Source of the DNA: Bacteroidales bacterium
GTDB lineage: Bacteria > Bacteroidota > Bacteroidia > Bacteroidales > F082
Assembly: GCA_029933565.1 (NCBI GenBank)
Contig: JAOZNY010000012.1
Coordinates: forward strand, 15,840 to 26,114
Reading direction: 5' to 3'
Length of the DNA: 10,275 nucleotides
In this document: positions 7,320 to 10,275 of the stretch, in pieces
Numbering within the stretch: the first letter of the stretch is position 1
How the letters are laid out: each line of letters starts with the position of its first letter
Translations under genes and position numbers: made by a program
Notes under the pieces: model-generated
Database searches by the model: none
Told to the model about the DNA's origin: nothing
Seen by the model: only the letters and a program-made list of their open reading frames with translations

Positions 7320-7339
7320 AAAATTAAAAATATTCCTAT

Positions 7340-8089
7340 ATGTACACTAACGGATATATTTTCAGATACGCGGCCATTATGGTAATAATTGCTGCGGCAG
7401 TCCTTTCAACATCGGCTGTATTACTAAAGCCATTTCAGGACAGAAATATGGCCATCGAAAAAATGGGCGGCATTCTGGCTTCTGCGCAAATTGAAGGGGT
7501 AGAAACAGAAAACACCATCGAATTATTCAATAAATATGTTGTTGAAGAGATAGTTGTTGACCAGAATGGTAATGTTGTTGAATCATTTAAGGAAGGTGCT
7601 AAAGAAGATGGCAAAGCCTTTAAGATTAACATGAAAACCGAACTTTATAAAAAGAAAAAAGGTGAAAATTTTGAACTACCAATTTATATAGTTGAAAAAG
7701 ATGGCATTAAAACTTACATTTTTCCATTAAGAGGAGCCGGTTTATGGGGACCTGTTTGGGGCAATATGGCCTTAAATGCCGACCTCAATACTGTAAAGGG
7801 TGTAACTTTTGACCATAAAGGTGAAACACCAGGACTTGGTGCTGAAATAACAACTAAAGGTTTTACCTCACAATTTGCAGGAAAAACCATCTTTGATGAA
7901 TCAGGTAAGTTTAAATCGATAAAAGTAAAAAAAGGCGGTGTGAAAACAATGCCTGCCAACGAGCAAATACATGGTGTTGATGCCATTTCTGGAGGAACAA
8001 TTACCAGTGATGCAGTTGGTGAAATGATAGCAAATGTAATAGATGGTTATTTACCATATATAGAAAGAGAAAAGGAGGATCCAAGATGA
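7340..8089 (+). CDS. nqrC: Na+-translocating NADH:quinone oxidoreductase subunit C
   Basis: NqrC is anchored by one N-terminal helix (about 7-29), with the rest of its 249 residues in the periplasm forming an FMN-binding domain. That domain receives its flavin covalently through the transferase ApbE. Family blocks visible are PLRGAGLWGPVWGNMAL (129-145), the DHKGETPGLGAEI segment (158-170), and the flavinylation site VDAISGGT at 213-220. T220 (codon 7997-7999) is the predicted FMN acceptor. The motif has glycine where SGAT has alanine. The start ATG at 7340 lies 20 bases after the nqrB stop behind an A/T-rich spacer. The stop overlaps the nqrD start by four bases (ATGA). Subunit identity is secured by the flanking nqrB and nqrD, which exclude the related RnfG. 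Confidence 0.96.
   Translation: MYTNGYIFRYAAIMVIIAAAVLSTSAVLLKPFQDRNMAIEKMGGILASAQIEGVETENTIELFNKYVVEEIVVDQNGNVVESFKEGAKEDGKAFKINMKTELYKKKKGENFELPIYIVEKDGIKTYIFPLRGAGLWGPVWGNMALNADLNTVKGVTFDHKGETPGLGAEITTKGFTSQFAGKTIFDESGKFKSIKVKKGGVKTMPANEQIHGVDAISGGTITSDAVGEMIANVIDGYLPYIEREKEDPR
8074..8078 (+). promoter_or_regulatory. Strong Shine-Dalgarno sequence for nqrD
   Basis: GGAGG within AAAGGAGGAT lies inside the end of nqrC with a 7-base spacer to the nqrD ATG at 8086. The other starts in this window lack such a motif. It also encodes Lys-Glu-Asp near the NqrC C-terminus, so coincidence is possible. With the ATGA overlap it suggests translational coupling. Confidence 0.55.
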
Positions 8090-8736
8090 GCACAGAAGAA
8101 AGAGAACCATTGTTCTCACCTAAAAATATGAAGTTGATAAAAAACCCTATCAACTTATCAAATCCGATTACGGTTCAGGTTTTGGGTATTTGTTCGGCAC
8201 TTGCAGTTACGGCTAAACTTATGCCTGCAATTGTAATGTCAATTTCGGTTTTGGTGGTAATGGCAGCTTCCAACGTTGTGATTTCACTACTTAGAAATGG
8301 CATACCTCCACGTATTAGGATTATTGTTCAACTTGTAGTTATTGCAACAATGGTAATCCTTGTTGACCAGGTGCTGAAAGCATTTGTTTATGACGTAAGC
8401 AAGCAACTCTCAGTATTTGTGGGGCTTATTATAACCAACTGTATTATTATGGGTCGCCTCGAGGCATTTGCAATGGCAAACAAACCATGGCCTGCCTTCC
8501 TCGATGGAATTGGAAACGCATTAGGATATGGAATCATACTTATTATTATTGCATTCTTCCGCGAACTGCTTGGTTCAGGAACCTTATTCGATATTCAGGT
8601 AATCCCACAAGGCCTTTACGACTTTGGCTACGTAAACAACGGACTTATGATTCTGCCACCAATGGCACTTATTACTGTTGGGGTAATAATTTGGGTTCAA
8701 AGGTATTACACACGTGAACTAATAGAGGATAATTAA
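8086..8736 (+). CDS. nqrD: Na+-translocating NADH:quinone oxidoreductase subunit D
   Basis: NqrD is a polytopic inner-membrane subunit that pairs with NqrE around a pseudo-twofold axis and helps ligate an intramembrane iron centre. The product has 216 residues with about six hydrophobic helices. The two conserved cysteines are C36 (in VLGICSALAV) and C119 (in LIITNCIIMGRLEAFAMA). Their spacing of 83 residues equals that of C29/C112 in V. cholerae NqrD. Other typical blocks are RIRIIVQL, DGIGNALGYG and FFRELLGSGTLF. The start overlaps the nqrC stop and is preceded by a strong GGAGG. The N-terminal extension of about seven residues (MSTEERE) is charged and not hydrophobic. nqrE follows after 25 bases. 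Paralogous RnfE is excluded by the operon. Confidence 0.96.
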   Translation: MSTEEREPLFSPKNMKLIKNPINLSNPITVQVLGICSALAVTAKLMPAIVMSISVLVVMAASNVVISLLRNGIPPRIRIIVQLVVIATMVILVDQVLKAFVYDVSKQLSVFVGLIITNCIIMGRLEAFAMANKPWPAFLDGIGNALGYGIILIIIAFFRELLGSGTLFDIQVIPQGLYDFGYVNNGLMILPPMALITVGVIIWVQRYYTRELIEDN

Positions 8737-8761
8737 TAGCAGACCTTAAAAGAAAATTATT

Positions 8762-9379
8762 ATGCAAGAAGTTTTTAATATATTTATAAAGTCGATTTTT
8801 ATCGACAACATGGTTTTCGCCTACTTCCTGGGCATGTGTTCTTACCTAGCTGTTTCTAAAACAGTAAAAACATCAGTAGGACTTGGGTTGGCAGTTATTT
8901 TTGTACTGGGCATTACTGTTCCGGTCGATTATCTGCTCAACGAATACATACTTAAAGCGGGTGCACTTGTTTGGCTCGATGCATCACTTATTGACGCAGA
9001 CCTGAGTTTTTTAAGTTTCATTCTTTTCATTGCAATCATTGCTTCAATGGTTCAATTAGTTGAAATGATAGTTGAGAAGTTTTCTCCAGCACTTTATGCA
9101 TCACTTGGAATATTCCTACCTCTTATCGCAGTAAACTGTGCCATCTTAGGTGGTTCACTTTTTATGCAGGAAAGGGAATATCAAAATATTGCTGAAGCAA
9201 CTTCTTTCGGGCTTGGTTCAGGAGTGGGTTGGTTTCTAGCAATTGTAGGTATTGCAGCCATTCGCGAAAAAATACGCTATTCAAATGTTCCACCTGCACT
9301 TCGTGGACTTGGAATTACATTTATTATTACTGGCTTAATGGGAATAGCTTTTATGAGTTTTCTCGGAATTAAACTATAA
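8762..9379 (+). CDS. nqrE: Na+-translocating NADH:quinone oxidoreductase subunit E
   Basis: NqrE is the second small polytopic subunit, inversely oriented relative to NqrD in the membrane, and together they hold an iron centre that passes electrons from NqrF to NqrC. The 205-residue sequence has C26 in FLGMCSYLAVSK and C126 in PLIAVNCAILGG as the conserved cysteine ligands. The C-terminal block IREKIRYSNVPPALRGLGITFI is strongly diagnostic. Relative to the V. cholerae protein the loop between the second and third hydrophobic stretches (about 70-80, WLDASLIDAD) is a few residues longer. The ATG at 8762 follows an A/T-rich spacer with no Shine-Dalgarno sequence. nqrF starts 21 bases downstream, so the gene is surely in the same transcript. 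Confidence 0.96.
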   Translation: MQEVFNIFIKSIFIDNMVFAYFLGMCSYLAVSKTVKTSVGLGLAVIFVLGITVPVDYLLNEYILKAGALVWLDASLIDADLSFLSFILFIAIIASMVQLVEMIVEKFSPALYASLGIFLPLIAVNCAILGGSLFMQEREYQNIAEATSFGLGSGVGWFLAIVGIAAIREKIRYSNVPPALRGLGITFIITGLMGIAFMSFLGIKL

Positions 9380-9400
9380 AAAATATAAAACCAATATAAA

Positions 9401-10275
9401 ATGAATATACTTGTTGTAGGAATTGGTATTATTGTTGGGGCAAGCATCGCTGTCTTTCTCATAGTAACCCTATCGTTGGTAGGTCTGTTGCTTTACGCCA
9501 GAAAGAAGTTAATGCCTCAGGGTAAAGTTAAAATTATTATCAATGAGGAGAAGGAAATTGAAACCGAACCGGGTTCAACTCTCCTGTCAACTTTGGCAAA
9601 CGAAAAAATCTTTATCCCTTCTGCATGCGGTGGAGGTGGTACTTGTGGAATGTGCCATATTCAGGTTAACGAAGGTGGAGGCTCAATCCTCCCAACTGAG
9701 AAAGGATTCTTCTCAAGAAAAGAACAAGCTGGCAACTGGAGGCTTGCCTGTCAGGTGAAAGTTAGGGAAGATATGGAAGTTGCCGTTGCTCCTGAAATAT
9801 TCGGAATCAAAAAATGGGAATGCGAAGTTGTTTCAAATCACGGACAAGCAACATTTATCAAAGAATTTGTTGTTAAACTTCCTGAAGGAGAAACTCTTGA
9901 CTTCCGCTCAGGTGGATATATCCAAATTGATGTACCTAAAATTGAAGTTGATTTCAAGGACATGGATATTGAAGAAGAATATAAAAAAGATTGGGATTCA
10001 TTCAAGATGTGGGATCTTAAAATGAAGAACCCTGAAGAAATAACCAGAGCTTATTCGATGGCTAACCATCCGGCTGAAGGAAATATTGTAATGCTGAATA
10101 TTAGAATTGCAACTCCTCCATGGGACAGGAAAAAAGGTGGCTTCATGAATGTTAATCCGGGAATCTGTTCATCTTACATTTTCTCACGTAAGCCGGGAGA
10201 CAAAGTAACTATCTCAGGCCCTTATGGTGAATTTTTTATTAAAGACACTCAAAATGAAATGATGTTTATTGGTGG
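9401..10275 (+). CDS. nqrF: Na+-translocating NADH:quinone oxidoreductase subunit F (partial, 3' end outside window)
   Basis: NqrF is the electron-input subunit, oxidising NADH through FAD and passing electrons to a [2Fe-2S] centre. The frame is open from ATG 9401 to the window edge, giving 291 residues of an expected 400-420. A single N-terminal helix (about 2-32) anchors the protein. The adrenodoxin-like ferredoxin domain (about 40-130) has cluster cysteines C76, C82, C85 (CGGGGTCGMC) and C117 (RLACQV). The ferredoxin-reductase-like FAD domain follows, with RAYSMAN at 216-222, GICSSYIF at 254-261 and GPYGEFF at 273-279. The NADH-binding domain, beginning near FIGG at the right edge, is cut. 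The leader (three TATAAAA-like repeats before ATG) is A-rich without a Shine-Dalgarno sequence. A gene for the flavin transferase ApbE may lie downstream but is not visible here. Confidence 0.96.
   Translation, partial: MNILVVGIGIIVGASIAVFLIVTLSLVGLLLYARKKLMPQGKVKIIINEEKEIETEPGSTLLSTLANEKIFIPSACGGGGTCGMCHIQVNEGGGSILPTEKGFFSRKEQAGNWRLACQVKVREDMEVAVAPEIFGIKKWECEVVSNHGQATFIKEFVVKLPEGETLDFRSGGYIQIDVPKIEVDFKDMDIEEEYKKDWDSFKMWDLKMKNPEEITRAYSMANHPAEGNIVMLNIRIATPPWDRKKGGFMNVNPGICSSYIFSRKPGDKVTISGPYGEFFIKDTQNEMMFIG

Noticed and set aside
9543..10025. Two short plus-strand open frames in the nqrF region
   Set aside because: They are out of frame with nqrF, whose own frame carries the ferredoxin cysteines and FAD motifs and stays open to the edge.
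1..10275. Search for mobile elements, CRISPR arrays, tRNA/rRNA genes, or defence systems
   Set aside because: No transposase, integrase, spaced repeat array, cloverleaf or nuclease-type gene was recognised; the genes are housekeeping and secretion-related.

Overview
The window comes from a member of the Bacteroidota, probably an environmental Bacteroidales/Marinilabiliales-like or related lineage (the order is a weak inference). The evidence is an AT-rich sequence, a TAnnTTTG-type -7 promoter element before the first gene, A-rich leaders with mostly no Shine-Dalgarno sequence, and two proteins tied to the type IX secretion system (T9SS), which is confined to this phylum and its relatives. I see no mobile element, tRNA, rRNA or CRISPR array. 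Coding density is high and most genes are housekeeping.

Layout. Positions 1-87 are a pyrimidine-rich leader with a plausible promoter for upp (88-741, uracil phosphoribosyltransferase, pyrimidine salvage). A 104-base gap with short tandem repeats follows, then a MacB/FtsX-type ABC transporter permease (846-2093) with no ATPase gene beside it. On the minus strand, ending only 2 bases from the permease stop, is a gene for the T9SS plug protein (DUF5103 family; 3376-2096). A divergent intergenic region (3377-3552) separates it from a plus-strand gene (3553-4458) for a secreted, cysteine-rich protein with a type A T9SS C-terminal sorting domain, so a probable T9SS substrate lies beside a T9SS translocon component. 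A 342-base AT-rich gap (4459-4800) holds a small hairpin and a candidate promoter.

From 4801 to the right edge runs the operon nqrA-B-C-D-E-F for the sodium-translocating NADH:quinone oxidoreductase (Na+-NQR). Gaps are about 20-25 bases, with a 4-base overlap between nqrC and nqrD. NqrF takes electrons from NADH through FAD and a [2Fe-2S] centre. The membrane NqrD/NqrE pair carries a cysteine-ligated iron centre, NqrC and NqrB carry covalent FMN, and NqrA with NqrB handles quinone, while Na+ is exported. All expected cofactor residues within the window are present. The FMN-accepting motif of NqrC reads SGGT rather than the SGAT of NqrB. nqrF is cut by the window edge after 291 codons.

I found no convincing novel system. 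The points most worth a second look are the T9SS plug/cargo pair beside nqr, the strong Shine-Dalgarno sequence before nqrD in a phylum that rarely uses one, the NqrC SGGT motif, the uncharacterised cysteine-rich cargo domain, and similar repeat blocks in inverted orientation on both sides of upp.
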